The notes beneath the pieces are model-generated. The model was not told the origin of the DNA, did no database searches, and saw nothing but the letters and a program-made list of their open reading frames with translations. Shown here piece by piece: positions 1 through 9,419 of a DNA stretch of 64,000 nt. This DNA comes from an uncultured Vampirovibrio sp. (lineage in GTDB: Bacteria; Cyanobacteriota; Vampirovibrionia; Gastranaerophilales; Gastranaerophilaceae). The DNA lies in the NCBI GenBank assembly GCA_910583875.1, contig CAJTXT010000001.1:620001-684000 (forward strand), written 5' to 3'. How positions within the stretch are numbered: the stretch's first letter is position 1; each line of letters starts with the position of its first letter. Both the position numbers and the translations under genes were made by a program.

Positions 1-776
1 TTGAAAAACTTTATAATAAAATTACAGAAACTGACGCTGATATTACTTTATGTACTTGGAATCAATTTGATGATGCTACTGGGAAAATTGATAAAAATCA
101 TGTTTATGCAAAATTAAAACAAATTCCTACTGAATTTGATAATAAAACTTTCAATTGGCGTGATATTAAATATAGCGTTTTTTGGCAGACAAGTGTTCCT
201 TGGGATAAAATGTATAAACGCGATTTTCTTATAAAAAAAGATGTTAAATTTCCTGGCGGTACTTATTTTGAAGATAATGTTTTTGTATATGATGCTTTAT
301 TTAAAGCAGAAAAAATGTCTGTTTTAAGAGAAGATTTAATTTATTACCGAATAAACAGAAAAAATGCCGTAACAAGTTCAAGAAATCGTATTTTCTTTGA
401 TTATTTTAATATTTTTAATTTGATTGGTGAAAATCTTAAAAAAATCGATTTATTTGATGAAATGAAATATTATTACTGGGATTATAAAATAATAACTTTA
501 TACTGGTGGTTTATGAAGGTTAAATTGCCATATAAAAGAGAATTTTTTAACAGAATGAAAAATGATTTTAAAAATCTTGATATGAAAGAAGAAGATAAAG
601 AATTTGTTAGAAATAGAACTTTATTTTTATTAAATAGATTTACAAAGATGCCATTTTTTATATATTATCCGTTCTTTTTCTTTTTTGATAAAGTTTTCAG
701 GATAGAAAAAGGTAAAAATAATTATGCTGTAATATTTTTATCTACATTTGAAAAATGGTATGAATATAAAAAATAA
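1..776 (+). CDS. Family 2 glycosyltransferase, C-terminal part (5' end outside window)
   Basis: The reading frame is open from base 3 at the left edge with no start, so the N-terminal GT-A nucleotide-sugar domain lies outside. What remains (about 257 residues) shows the acceptor-side signature of bacterial GT2 enzymes: W-D-K-M-Y-K-R-D-F, then F-x-G-G-x-Y-F-E-D-N-V-F, and later Y-Y-R-I-N-R. In this family the ED pair of the FEDN segment is the usual catalytic-base position. Expected role is transfer of a sugar to a surface glycan at the inner membrane. The C-terminal 100 residues are aromatic and lysine-rich. It converges on the MacB permease with only 16 bp between stops. Donor and acceptor cannot be told. 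Confidence 0.8.
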   Translation, partial: EKLYNKITETDADITLCTWNQFDDATGKIDKNHVYAKLKQIPTEFDNKTFNWRDIKYSVFWQTSVPWDKMYKRDFLIKKDVKFPGGTYFEDNVFVYDALFKAEKMSVLREDLIYYRINRKNAVTSSRNRIFFDYFNIFNLIGENLKKIDLFDEMKYYYWDYKIITLYWWFMKVKLPYKREFFNRMKNDFKNLDMKEEDKEFVRNRTLFLLNRFTKMPFFIYYPFFFFFDKVFRIEKGKNNYAVIFLSTFEKWYEYKK

Positions 777-792
777 TTTTTTTATATTATTT

Positions 793-2022
793 TTATTCAT
801 ATCGTAAAGCGTCAATTGGGTTTAATAGTGATGCCTTATATGCAGGATAATAGCCAAAACCTATACCGACAAGTCCTGAAAAACCCAATGATAAAAATAT
901 TGAAAATAAAGATATAGAAATACTCATTCCGTCAGAGAAAAATTCTATTGCTTTTGCACCTAAAATACCTGTAACAACACCAATTAAACCACCAATCATT
1001 GATAGTAAAAATGATTCAATCAAAAATTGCCACCTAATATCTGAAGCTCTTGCTCCTATTGCCATTCTTATTCCTATTTCTTTTGTCCTTTCAGTAACAG
1101 AAACAAGCATAATATTCATAATTCCTATACCGCCTACAAGCAATGATACCGAAGCTATAGAAGCTAACAGTATTGCAAAAGTCTGTACTGTAGATTTCAT
1201 TTTTTCTTGAAACTCGGCAGAATTTCGTATTTCAAAGTCATTTAATTGATTTTTACCAATATTATGGCGAACTTTTAGAAGTTCTTCCGTATCTTTTTCA
1301 ACATCGTTTAAGGAATCTGCATCAAGCCCTTTAACAACAATCATTTTTACGCTTCCTGGGAAGGTTACACCAAATAGTTTTTTTTGTGCCGTTGTAATCG
1401 GTATGAAAATTAAATCATCTTGATCAAAAGGACCTTGTGAGCCTTTAGCTTTTAATGTTCCAAGCACTTTAAAAGGAACGTTGCCGACTCTTATTACTTT
1501 ATTTATGGGTGATACATCGCCAAATAACTCTGTTGAAACTGTTGAACCAATAACTGCAACCTTTGCACTATTTTTAACATCTTCAAAAGTAAAACCTCTG
1601 CCTTCTTCAATTTCATAATTTTTTATATATAAATATTTTGGAGTTGTACCGTAAACAGTCGTCTGCCAGTTTTGATTACCATACATTAACTGCTTGCCTT
1701 CATTTGAAACAGGTGCAACAGCGTCAACATTTGGAATAGTTTTCTCAATTGCAATTGCGTCTTTTAAGGTTAAAGAAGGTTTTGTGCCTAGCCCCATGCT
1801 TACACCGCCTGTTCTTGCAGAAGAAGAACGGATTGTAAGCATATTTGAACCCATTGATTCCATATTTTCCTGTACTTTTTTGCTTGCTCCGCTTCCGATT
1901 GCAAGCATTATTATTACAGCACTTACACCTATAATAATACCTAAACTTGTCAAAGCAGAACGAAGTTTATTCACCTTTAATGAATTTGTTGCCATTTTAA
2001 TTGTTGATTTAAAATCTATCAT
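793..2022 (-). CDS. MacB-type ABC transporter permease (FtsX family)
   Basis: Inner-membrane permease of a tripartite efflux pump. The N-terminal helix (KLRSALTSLGIIIGVSAVII) is followed by a large MacB periplasmic core domain (about residues 50-250) and the FtsX domain with three helices near the C-terminus, containing the TERTKEIGIRMAIGA motif that couples to the ATPase. I place the start at ATG 2022-2020, which overlaps the ATPase stop (TAATG), giving 409 residues; an in-frame ATG at 2052 has no Shine-Dalgarno sequence and would overlap the ATPase by 31 bp. Unlike E. coli MacB, permease and ATPase are separate chains. It is the last gene of the tolC-macA-ATPase-permease operon; substrate unknown. 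Confidence 0.9.
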   Translation of the reverse strand: MIDFKSTIKMATNSLKVNKLRSALTSLGIIIGVSAVIIMLAIGSGASKKVQENMESMGSNMLTIRSSSARTGGVSMGLGTKPSLTLKDAIAIEKTIPNVDAVAPVSNEGKQLMYGNQNWQTTVYGTTPKYLYIKNYEIEEGRGFTFEDVKNSAKVAVIGSTVSTELFGDVSPINKVIRVGNVPFKVLGTLKAKGSQGPFDQDDLIFIPITTAQKKLFGVTFPGSVKMIVVKGLDADSLNDVEKDTEELLKVRHNIGKNQLNDFEIRNSAEFQEKMKSTVQTFAILLASIASVSLLVGGIGIMNIMLVSVTERTKEIGIRMAIGARASDIRWQFLIESFLLSMIGGLIGVVTGILGAKAIEFFSDGMSISISLFSIFLSLGFSGLVGIGFGYYPAYKASLLNPIDALRYE

Positions 2023-2738
2023 TATGTCTGCCTTGTTCTTGTTTTCATCCATTCGGATTTTAATTGGTCGCTTACTATTTTACCGTCTTTGAAACGAATA
2101 ATTCTTTTGCAATATTCTGCAATATCAGGTTCATGAGTAACAAGCACAATAGTTTTTCCGGTTGTATTATTCAAATTTACAAAAAATTCCATTACCTCAA
2201 TACTGGTTTTAGTATCAAGATTTCCTGTAGGTTCATCAGCAAGAATTAAAGGTGCATCATTAACAATTGCGCGGGCAATGGCTACTCTTTGCTGCTGACC
2301 GCCTGACATTTGATTTGGCATGTGATCTTCTCTATTTTCAAGCCCTACTATTTTTAAGGCTTTTCTTGCTCTTTCATGACGTTCTTCCTCGCTTATACCT
2401 TTATAAATCATAGGTAATTCCACATTATCCAATGCAGAAGTTCTTGAAATTAAATTAAACCCCTGAAAAACAAAACCTAATTTAACATTGCGAATATCTG
2501 ATAATTCATCAGGTGACAATGAAAAAACATCAACACCATCAAGATGATAACTGCCCGAGTTAGGTTTATCAAGTGTTCCAAGCATATTCATACAGGTAGA
2601 TTTTCCGCTTCCTGATGTTCCCATAATAGCAACAAATTCACCTTCTTCAATGCTTAATGAAACATCATCAAGTGCATTAAAGCTGTCCTCACCTGTTTTA
2701 TATGTTTTTATTGCATGTTTAACATCAATCAAACTCAT
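2022..2738 (-). CDS. MacB/LolD-type ABC transporter ATP-binding protein
   Basis: Cytoplasmic ATPase partner of the adjacent permease. Visible motifs: Walker A GTSGSGKST (about residues 40-48), Q-loop FVFQGFNL, signature MSGGQQQRVAIARAI, Walker B LILADEPTGNLD and the switch histidine in VLVTHEPDIA. The 238-residue length and the GNLD Walker B extension are typical of the LolD/MacB/FtsE branch, which powers mechanotransmission rather than transport through the membrane. It lies 6 bp behind the adaptor gene and its stop overlaps the permease start, so all are probably made from one message. Confidence 0.92.
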   Translation of the reverse strand: MSLIDVKHAIKTYKTGEDSFNALDDVSLSIEEGEFVAIMGTSGSGKSTCMNMLGTLDKPNSGSYHLDGVDVFSLSPDELSDIRNVKLGFVFQGFNLISRTSALDNVELPMIYKGISEEERHERARKALKIVGLENREDHMPNQMSGGQQQRVAIARAIVNDAPLILADEPTGNLDTKTSIEVMEFFVNLNNTTGKTIVLVTHEPDIAEYCKRIIRFKDGKIVSDQLKSEWMKTRTRQT

Positions 2739-2744
2739 TGAAAC

Positions 2745-3887
2745 CTACATTCTTGGCGGCATAGCAGCTTTTTTAGCGTTTTTGCCGTTTTGTTTTAATC
2801 CGATATACACTAAAGTGCCGTCTTTTATTTCTGTTGAAATTATTTCTGTATGAGAATCATCACTCACACCTGTTTCAATATTTATTCTGTACGGTTTACC
2901 TTTTCTGTCTATCCAAATTCCTTTATGATCGTACTTTTGCTTATTATCGGCAGTAGTAAATTTTAGCGCGGTATTTGGAACTGTTAAAATATTTTCCTTT
3001 TTATCGGTAATAATAGAAACATTTGCTGTCATGCCGGGGAGTAATTTCCCGTCTTCATTTTCCACTTCAATAATTACAGTATAAGTTACAACATTTGATT
3101 CTGTTGTAGGTGATAATCTTACCTGTGTAACTTTACCTTTAAAAATACTGTCGGGATAACCGTCAAGAGTATATTCAACCTCTTGACCTTCTTTAACTTT
3201 GCCGATATCAGCTTCTGAAACACTTGTTTCTATTCTCATTTTTGTAAGGTCTTCGGCAACTGTAAATAATGTAGGAGTTTGAAAGCTTGCAGCAACGGTT
3301 TGACCGACTTCAACTTCTTTTGAAATAACAATACCTTTAACAGGAGAAATTATTTTTGTATAACGCATATTAGCGGAAGCTGTATCAAAATTTGCTTGAG
3401 CCTGCATTATTGAAGCTCTTGCTGCTGCAACTTGCGCTAAATCAGATTTATATGCAGATTCTGCTGAATCTAAATCATTTTTAGAAACAAGATTTCTATC
3501 ATACAAATTCTTATATCTTTTATAAGTTTTTGTATCATAATCCAATACTGCCTGATTCTTTGCCAAGGTTGCTTTTGCATTGTTAATGTTTGCAGTTGCC
3601 TGATTTAATTGAGCTTCAAACAATGAAGTATCTATTTGAGCTAATAACTGACCTTTTTCTACCTCTGAATTATAATCAACATAAATATCACTAATTAACC
3701 CAGATACCTGTGAACCTATATCTACAGTATTAACAGGTTCAATTGTTCCCGTTGCTTCAACTATTTGTGTTATAGTTCTTGTTTCTACAGGTACAGCTTT
3801 ATATTCAACTTTTCCTTTATGCTTCATGCAAATAAACGGCGTTAAGATTAATAATATAACTGCTATAGAAATTATTACTTTTTTCAT
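2745..3887 (-). CDS. macA: MacA/HlyD-family periplasmic adaptor protein
   Basis: Membrane-fusion protein linking the MacB-like pump to its TolC channel. The N-terminus is one uncleaved helix or signal (VIISIAVILLILTPFICM), followed by a split biotinyl-lipoyl domain (GTIEPVNTVDIGSQVSGLI and the matching half near residues 190-220), a long alpha-helical hairpin between them (about residues 80-170, rich in A, Q, N) and beta-barrel/membrane-proximal domains. The length (380) matches MacA. Its start overlaps the upstream tolC stop (TAATG) and it precedes the ATPase by 6 bp. The helical hairpin should dock on TolC. Confidence 0.9.
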   Translation of the reverse strand: MKKVIISIAVILLILTPFICMKHKGKVEYKAVPVETRTITQIVEATGTIEPVNTVDIGSQVSGLISDIYVDYNSEVEKGQLLAQIDTSLFEAQLNQATANINNAKATLAKNQAVLDYDTKTYKRYKNLYDRNLVSKNDLDSAESAYKSDLAQVAAARASIMQAQANFDTASANMRYTKIISPVKGIVISKEVEVGQTVAASFQTPTLFTVAEDLTKMRIETSVSEADIGKVKEGQEVEYTLDGYPDSIFKGKVTQVRLSPTTESNVVTYTVIIEVENEDGKLLPGMTANVSIITDKKENILTVPNTALKFTTADNKQKYDHKGIWIDRKGKPYRINIETGVSDDSHTEIISTEIKDGTLVYIGLKQNGKNAKKAAMPPRM

Positions 3888-5302
3888 TATCTTTCTCCCA
3901 TTGCGGTTTGAAGGTCTGTTAACGCAACATTATATCTGTAAATTGTCTGCACATAATCTCTTTGAGCATTATTATAGTTTTCTTTTGCGTCTTGAAGTTC
4001 AATAAAATTGCCTAAACCTACTTCATATCTTGCATCTGCAAGTTCATAATTTTCTAATGTTTGTTTTACTTTTGTCTGCATTAAAGGAATATTTTTTTCT
4101 AATTGAATCATATTAATATATGCACTTTGAACATCAAAATAGATATTTTGTTTAACTAAATCAACATTCTTTTTTGCAATTTCAAGCTGCGATTTACTTT
4201 CCTTTATTTTTAATTTTGTTTCCATAATATTTAAATTATTTGTTGAAAGATATGCTCCTAAAGTTATACCATTACTTGAATAATATGAATTATTCTGCCA
4301 GTTATATCCTACAGAACCTGTAAGATTAGGATAGTATTCTTTTTTTGTATAGTTTAAAGCTTCTTTTACAGCATTTTGAGTTGCTTCCATAGAAAGTAAA
4401 TCAGGTCGGTTTTTATAAGCTCTTTCAACAGATTCTTCCATTGTATAAGGATATGTTGTAAATTGATAATTTTCTAAAATATTTGTTTTTTCTACTTGAG
4501 TTGTTAAAACAGCCTCTTTGGGTTCAATTGTCCCGTCATCTTTAGTAGTTGTATTTGCTATATTTATAAGATTTACTTCCGCATAATTATTTTTGAAATT
4601 AAATGTTTCGGTATTTTCAATATTATAATCAGGCGCATTCACAATATACATTGCATTATTTAAGCCTACAATTGCGTTTTGATATATATTTTCAGCACTT
4701 ACAAGATTTATTTTAGCGTCACTTAAATAAACCTCTTCATTAACTAAATCAATTTTTGAAACAAGACCTTCATCAAAAAAAGCTTTTGTTCTGTTATATT
4801 GGCGTTCATTTACCATTACATTTGCTTTTTGAATATCAACATTTGCCTTAGCTGCAAGTACAGCATAGTATGCAGATTTAACATTATTTGCGGTATCCAG
4901 AATAGCATTTTCTAAATCGTATTCCGCTGCAATTTTATAAAACTTTTGCATTTTTACTTGAGAGAATACTTTCCCAAAACTATATATTAACTGGTTTAAA
5001 GCTACTTTTGCAGAGGAATTATTACTATGATTAGAGTGAATTTTATTCTCAGTATTTGCAAAATCATAACCAACACTTGCACCAATTGTCGGGAAATAAT
5101 TTGATTTAACTTGACCTGATTTATAGTCTTGAATATTAATATATTCTTGATAAATCTGAATTTGCGGGCTGTTCTTAATTGCAAGCTCAACACAATCATT
5201 AACAGATAATGTTGAACCTTGAGTGATTTCATCAATTGCATTTACTTTGCAATTCATGAAAAATAATATTAAAACTGTTATATATATACTTATTTTTCGC
5301 AT
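3887..5302 (-). CDS. TolC-family outer-membrane efflux channel (first copy)
   Basis: Outer-membrane factor of the MacAB-like pump, 471 residues, first gene of the operon. It begins with a signal peptide (ISIYITVLILFFMNCKVNA) and contains two OEP repeats; each starts with the family signature, here LSVNDCVELAIKNSPQIQIY and later YTMEESVERAYKNRPDLLSM, and ends in long helices rich in A, N, Q (ELADARYEVGLGNFIELQDA). An insert of about 45 residues around residue 220-265 (NIENTETFNFKNN..) separates the halves. No strong Shine-Dalgarno is visible; a TATAAT lies on this strand at 5330-5325 but lacks a good -35. Confidence 0.9.
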   Translation of the reverse strand: MRKISIYITVLILFFMNCKVNAIDEITQGSTLSVNDCVELAIKNSPQIQIYQEYINIQDYKSGQVKSNYFPTIGASVGYDFANTENKIHSNHSNNSSAKVALNQLIYSFGKVFSQVKMQKFYKIAAEYDLENAILDTANNVKSAYYAVLAAKANVDIQKANVMVNERQYNRTKAFFDEGLVSKIDLVNEEVYLSDAKINLVSAENIYQNAIVGLNNAMYIVNAPDYNIENTETFNFKNNYAEVNLINIANTTTKDDGTIEPKEAVLTTQVEKTNILENYQFTTYPYTMEESVERAYKNRPDLLSMEATQNAVKEALNYTKKEYYPNLTGSVGYNWQNNSYYSSNGITLGAYLSTNNLNIMETKLKIKESKSQLEIAKKNVDLVKQNIYFDVQSAYINMIQLEKNIPLMQTKVKQTLENYELADARYEVGLGNFIELQDAKENYNNAQRDYVQTIYRYNVALTDLQTAMGER

Positions 5303-5445
5303 AATAATTCTACTTATAAACCAAATTATAAAATACTTTTAACTTTTTAAAATCAGCTAACAATATTATATACTTTATAACGAGACGGAAAATTATAAGT
5401 TCAGAATTAAATAGATTTACAAATTGTATGCTTAATATTTTATTG

Positions 5446-8400
5446 TTATTTTAAATATTTATCTAAAATTTCCTGCTTTTGTTGTTTTGAATTGTCAATT
5501 ATTGCTTGAGCTTCTGAAATTTGTTTTTCAAGTTCTTCTATTTGTGAAACTATTTTTTGTTGTTCTTCTAATGGTGGAATTTGTATTTTTATATTTGCAA
5601 TTGTTTTTATTGCTAATTCAATTTGTCCACTTTGTCCTGTAGCCATTTTTTCAATATTTTTAAATCCTACATTGTAATATAACTGATATAATGCATAAAG
5701 TGGTAATAATTGTGATTTATCTAAACGTAAAATTGTTACATGACTATCTACAAAATATTTACCTTTGAGATTAAATATATTAACTCGACCCGCAGTTCCG
5801 ACTCCTGTTGAATTAATTAGTAAATCCTCATCTTGTAATAACCTTTCATCAATAGCCATTGTTTGATTTGCATAATACTCATTTGATAAATCAAAATTAC
5901 TTAAACCTCTGATTTGTCCAGATTTTAATATTTTAATGTCAGTTTTATCTGATGAATATTTAGGCGATTTACCTCGTTTTAATAAAATCGCAAAATCTTC
6001 TATTTTTTTATATTCTGCATTTGTTGTAGAAATATCTTTTATTTTATCTCTTACTTTAGCAATTTTTTGTTCTAATTTAATATTTTTCTTTTCTACTTCT
6101 TCAATTTCATCAACAATTTTTTGCTGAATTTCTAATGGTGGCAGTGGTAGTTTTGTTGGTTTTACCATTGGCACAGTTAACTGAGGAGTAGTTTTACCAC
6201 TTTGGGAAAAATCAAGATATTTCGAAATTTCATATAAATAACATAAATTAATAATATTTGTATTTGGAATAGCTACAATAAGCCTCACAATTGGATAAAA
6301 TGGTGCTTTTCTCAACGCAGAATATCCAATAGTTCCTCTCGCTGAAATAGAAAGTGCATTTTCATGAACTCGCGCAATATTAGTATAACCATATAAAGCT
6401 TTCTCTGCTATTCCATTTGAATAAATTGGTACATTAAACTTCGTTGTAGCATCTTTACTCCATGCATCTTTAGGTAAATCACCACCTGCGAATATTTCTT
6501 TACAAACAAAGTCTAACGTTACAATTGGATATTTACTCTCAATTTTTACTTTTTTTTTAGCTTTTACATTAATTATCTTTTCAAAATCAACTCTATCAAA
6601 AGTCATCATATCAAGTAAATTAGCTCGTGAAATATTACCTTTTAAAGTTTCATCAATTTCAAAATTCAAATCATTATTAAAGGCTTTATAAATATATGTA
6701 CTCGCTTTTTGAGGATTATCAAAACTATTTATATCAAAAAGTTTTGTACATTCATCTATTGATTTATTTCTTTGAATAGCATGTATTCCTTCAGAACCTC
6801 TACGATTAGAAAATTCATAGCCCAAAAATTGCTTTTCAGCATCTTTTTCACCTGTTTTAATAACAACAAGTTTTTGAGGATAAGCTAAAATAAAATAATA
6901 AAGTTTTTCTTTTTCAAGCCCTATAACTTTATTCCAAAATTCTTTATCTGTCTTTGCTTTGATTTTACTTTTGTATTCTTTATATAAATCATGATTTTTA
7001 ACTTTATCATTTGGTTTTTTATTTAACAAAGTTATATAATCATCAAAAGACAAACCTTCCCAAACATAATTAATGTATTTTGAAGCAGGTGTTTCTATGC
7101 CATTAATTGTTATATCAGTTTGATTTTCAAAGAACTTATCAATAGATTTTTCAAGATTTACGCACTCGTAATTGTTTCTTCTACGCAAAAATAGTACAAC
7201 AGTATTTGTACCCGTTGCCATAAATGTATTTGAGCCTAGTTCTGTTATTCCGACTATCGCAAAATATTTGAGCAATAACTCTCTTGTTTTTGTATAAATA
7301 CCAGTATTTGTTAAAATTGAACTTGGTAAAATTATTCCTGCAACACCACCATCTTTTAATAACTGTTTAGTTCTTTCTACAAATAAACATTCGATTTCGG
7401 AACTATTGTCAGTTAATTTATCATATAAATCAAAATCTTTTTCTGTATAAAAATCTCTTGTAGTCTGTTTGAATGAAGATACTGAATATGGCGGATTACT
7501 CAAGATTATATCAAACTGCTGATTATCTTTTGAATTATCATCAAATGATTTTTTTAATTTACCTTTATAATCTTTTGTATCAACAAAATTACCTAATCCA
7601 TCACTTAAAATAACATTAGCTAAACCATCACCATGTAAATAACAACCAACTTTACCAACTTTTACAAGTCTATAATCCTTTTCTACACCGTAAACATAAT
7701 CTGTAGCCCATTCATAGTTGGCATTTTGCCAATAGCTTAAAGCTTTTTTTGTTCCTTCAATATATTTTTTAGGGTCTTTCTGGGTAATAATATTTTGAAC
7801 TTCATGCATGTATTCTGTTATGAAGTGTCCTGAGCCTGCTGCATAATCAATCATGTATGGTAATAGTTCACCATTTTTTTGTTTTAATTTTTCATCAACA
7901 ATTTTATCTAATGGCAAACTTTTGATTATAAATTGTGCAATAGGTACCGGTGTAAAAAATTGTCCTGCTTCTTGTTTCAAACCTGTTGTTAATAGGAGTT
8001 CAAAGAAGTCAGACAAATATTGTTGTCGTTTATTGTACCTAATTCGATAACCTTGCAAAAGTTCAACAACTTCTTTTACAATTTTGGCATTCTCAATAAA
8101 AGAATCATGGTCGTACACTTCTTTGATTGCAAATTCATTATTCTTTTCTAATCTTAGACGATTAATTTGAGCTTTTAATTCTTTTCTTACATTTTCATCA
8201 AGTGTTTTGTATTTATTTTCAAATTCTTTTTCATCAAAATCACTAACTGTTCTTGATAAAAAAACGTCCATGCCATTTTTGTATAAATCTGTTAATCTCA
8301 ATTGGAAATCAACATGGTTATCTACTCCCTCTTTCCATTGAAAATCAAGTTCGTCATCATCTTGTTTTGAGGTTTCGTCATAAACTTTACACAAAAACAA

Positions 8401-9162
8401 TGTGAATATTTTATTAAAAGCATTGCCTTTATCTGAAACAACATTGTGTCTTAAAATTTCAAGAAATTGGTTAAAAATAAAACTGGAATCTTCTTGATTA
8501 ATTGGTTTTAATTGACTTTTAACTAAAGCTTTGCTCTCAAAACAATATGGTTTAACCCAACAATCAAAAACACCATTATCTTTTGTTAATTTATTCCACT
8601 TGTCATAAAAATCTTTTACATCACCAAGTTTATAATCTTCTTCAATTTTTACAATTTCATTTTTGTAGACAATTTTATTATTTTGTAATTCCGATGCATA
8701 AAGCATAATCAAATCAGCTTTATTACTGAATTTAAAATATGTAAATAGTTGTCCTCCGTCTTTGTATATTTTAGCAACAGCTTTATCAAACTCTTTACCA
8801 TAAGTTTTACATTCAATCAATAAATATTCAGAACTATCATCACGTGTTACACAAATATCAAGTCTGCCAGATGTTCCATGACCTGCTGCCCAAGTCTTTT
8901 CAAGTATTATATTTTTAGGACTGTAACCTTTTTCTAATAGTCTATCAACACATTCTAAAACAACCCAGTTTTCTTCCTGTGAAAAATTTTGAGTGGTTTT
9001 ACAATCTGCACAAATTAAATTACCATAAGAAATGATTTCTTTTTTAAAATCTACTTCCAACGAATAATTATGCTGTGAATATATTTTTTCATATATTCCA
9101 ACAGCATTATCTTTGGGCTGAAACCCTAATATTTTTAAAAATTCCTTTTTATCAGCTCTCAT
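5446..9162 (-). CDS. Type IIG-like single-chain restriction-modification-specificity enzyme
   Basis: A 1238-residue fusion of all three functions of a type I system. Residues ~60-200 form a PD-(D/E)xK-like nuclease: LDIC near 103 and ECK near 115-117 give the D..ExK triad. Residues ~375-690 form an N6-adenine methyltransferase with SAM motif DYAAGSGHF near 439 and catalytic NPPY near 557. Two type I HsdS-like target recognition domains follow, at ~879-1035 and ~1055-1238, each ending in a conserved helix (LPLPPLEIQQKIVDEIE; IQIPPLEEQQKIVSQIE). Such enzymes methylate and cut at a bipartite site, as known for type IIG/BcgI-like families; the site itself cannot be read from sequence. It stands alone, divergent from gshB, with a poly-G tract 93 bp upstream. 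No Shine-Dalgarno is seen before the ATG. Confidence 0.9.
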   Translation of the reverse strand: MRADKKEFLKILGFQPKDNAVGIYEKIYSQHNYSLEVDFKKEIISYGNLICADCKTTQNFSQEENWVVLECVDRLLEKGYSPKNIILEKTWAAGHGTSGRLDICVTRDDSSEYLLIECKTYGKEFDKAVAKIYKDGGQLFTYFKFSNKADLIMLYASELQNNKIVYKNEIVKIEEDYKLGDVKDFYDKWNKLTKDNGVFDCWVKPYCFESKALVKSQLKPINQEDSSFIFNQFLEILRHNVVSDKGNAFNKIFTLFLCKVYDETSKQDDDELDFQWKEGVDNHVDFQLRLTDLYKNGMDVFLSRTVSDFDEKEFENKYKTLDENVRKELKAQINRLRLEKNNEFAIKEVYDHDSFIENAKIVKEVVELLQGYRIRYNKRQQYLSDFFELLLTTGLKQEAGQFFTPVPIAQFIIKSLPLDKIVDEKLKQKNGELLPYMIDYAAGSGHFITEYMHEVQNIITQKDPKKYIEGTKKALSYWQNANYEWATDYVYGVEKDYRLVKVGKVGCYLHGDGLANVILSDGLGNFVDTKDYKGKLKKSFDDNSKDNQQFDIILSNPPYSVSSFKQTTRDFYTEKDFDLYDKLTDNSSEIECLFVERTKQLLKDGGVAGIILPSSILTNTGIYTKTRELLLKYFAIVGITELGSNTFMATGTNTVVLFLRRRNNYECVNLEKSIDKFFENQTDITINGIETPASKYINYVWEGLSFDDYITLLNKKPNDKVKNHDLYKEYKSKIKAKTDKEFWNKVIGLEKEKLYYFILAYPQKLVVIKTGEKDAEKQFLGYEFSNRRGSEGIHAIQRNKSIDECTKLFDINSFDNPQKASTYIYKAFNNDLNFEIDETLKGNISRANLLDMMTFDRVDFEKIINVKAKKKVKIESKYPIVTLDFVCKEIFAGGDLPKDAWSKDATTKFNVPIYSNGIAEKALYGYTNIARVHENALSISARGTIGYSALRKAPFYPIVRLIVAIPNTNIINLCYLYEISKYLDFSQSGKTTPQLTVPMVKPTKLPLPPLEIQQKIVDEIEEVEKKNIKLEQKIAKVRDKIKDISTTNAEYKKIEDFAILLKRGKSPKYSSDKTDIKILKSGQIRGLSNFDLSNEYYANQTMAIDERLLQDEDLLINSTGVGTAGRVNIFNLKGKYFVDSHVTILRLDKSQLLPLYALYQLYYNVGFKNIEKMATGQSGQIELAIKTIANIKIQIPPLEEQQKIVSQIEELEKQISEAQAIIDNSKQQKQEILDKYLK

Positions 9163-9254
9163 TCACACAACACTTAGTTCTTTAACTGTTTATACAATAC
9201 AATACATAAAAACTAATGTCTATTTTTTTACAATACAGTATTAAGTTTTTTGTT

Positions 9255-9265
9255 GGGGGGGGGGG
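9255..9265. repeat. Homopolymeric G tract (11 G) between RM enzyme and gshB
   Basis: Eleven consecutive G in an AT-rich intergenic region, ending in AGGATGG. It lies 93 bp upstream of the restriction enzyme start and about 105 bp upstream of the gshB -35. It is in no convincing reading frame: the ATG after it opens only 19 codons. Tracts of this length slip during replication, so it may be a contingency locus acting on transcription of one of the flanking genes. Near it are short repeats of ACAATACA (9194-9201 and 9229-9236) of unknown meaning. Confidence 0.85.
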
Positions 9266-9369
9266 AGGATGGTAGAGAGAAAATATTTAAGAATCATATG
9301 GATATTTAAACTAATTCCCAAGATTTAAATTAAACTTCTTTATAACCGGTTTACCTAATCTTAATGTAT

Positions 9370-9397
9370 TTGAAAAAAAACATTGAAGTGCTACTCT
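9370..9397 (+). promoter_or_regulatory. Predicted promoter of gshB-gshA
   Basis: TTGAAA (9370-9375) and TACTCT (9392-9397) are 16 bp apart. Transcription would begin near 9404, which supports the gshB start at 9420 (good AGAGG six bases upstream) and argues against the in-frame ATG at 9402. Confidence 0.55.
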
Positions 9398-9419
9398 AAA
9401 AATGGAAAAGAGGCATATT

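Noticed and set aside
1694..2249. Plus-strand frames opposite the MacB genes
   Set aside because: Antisense shadows of two well-supported ABC transporter genes.
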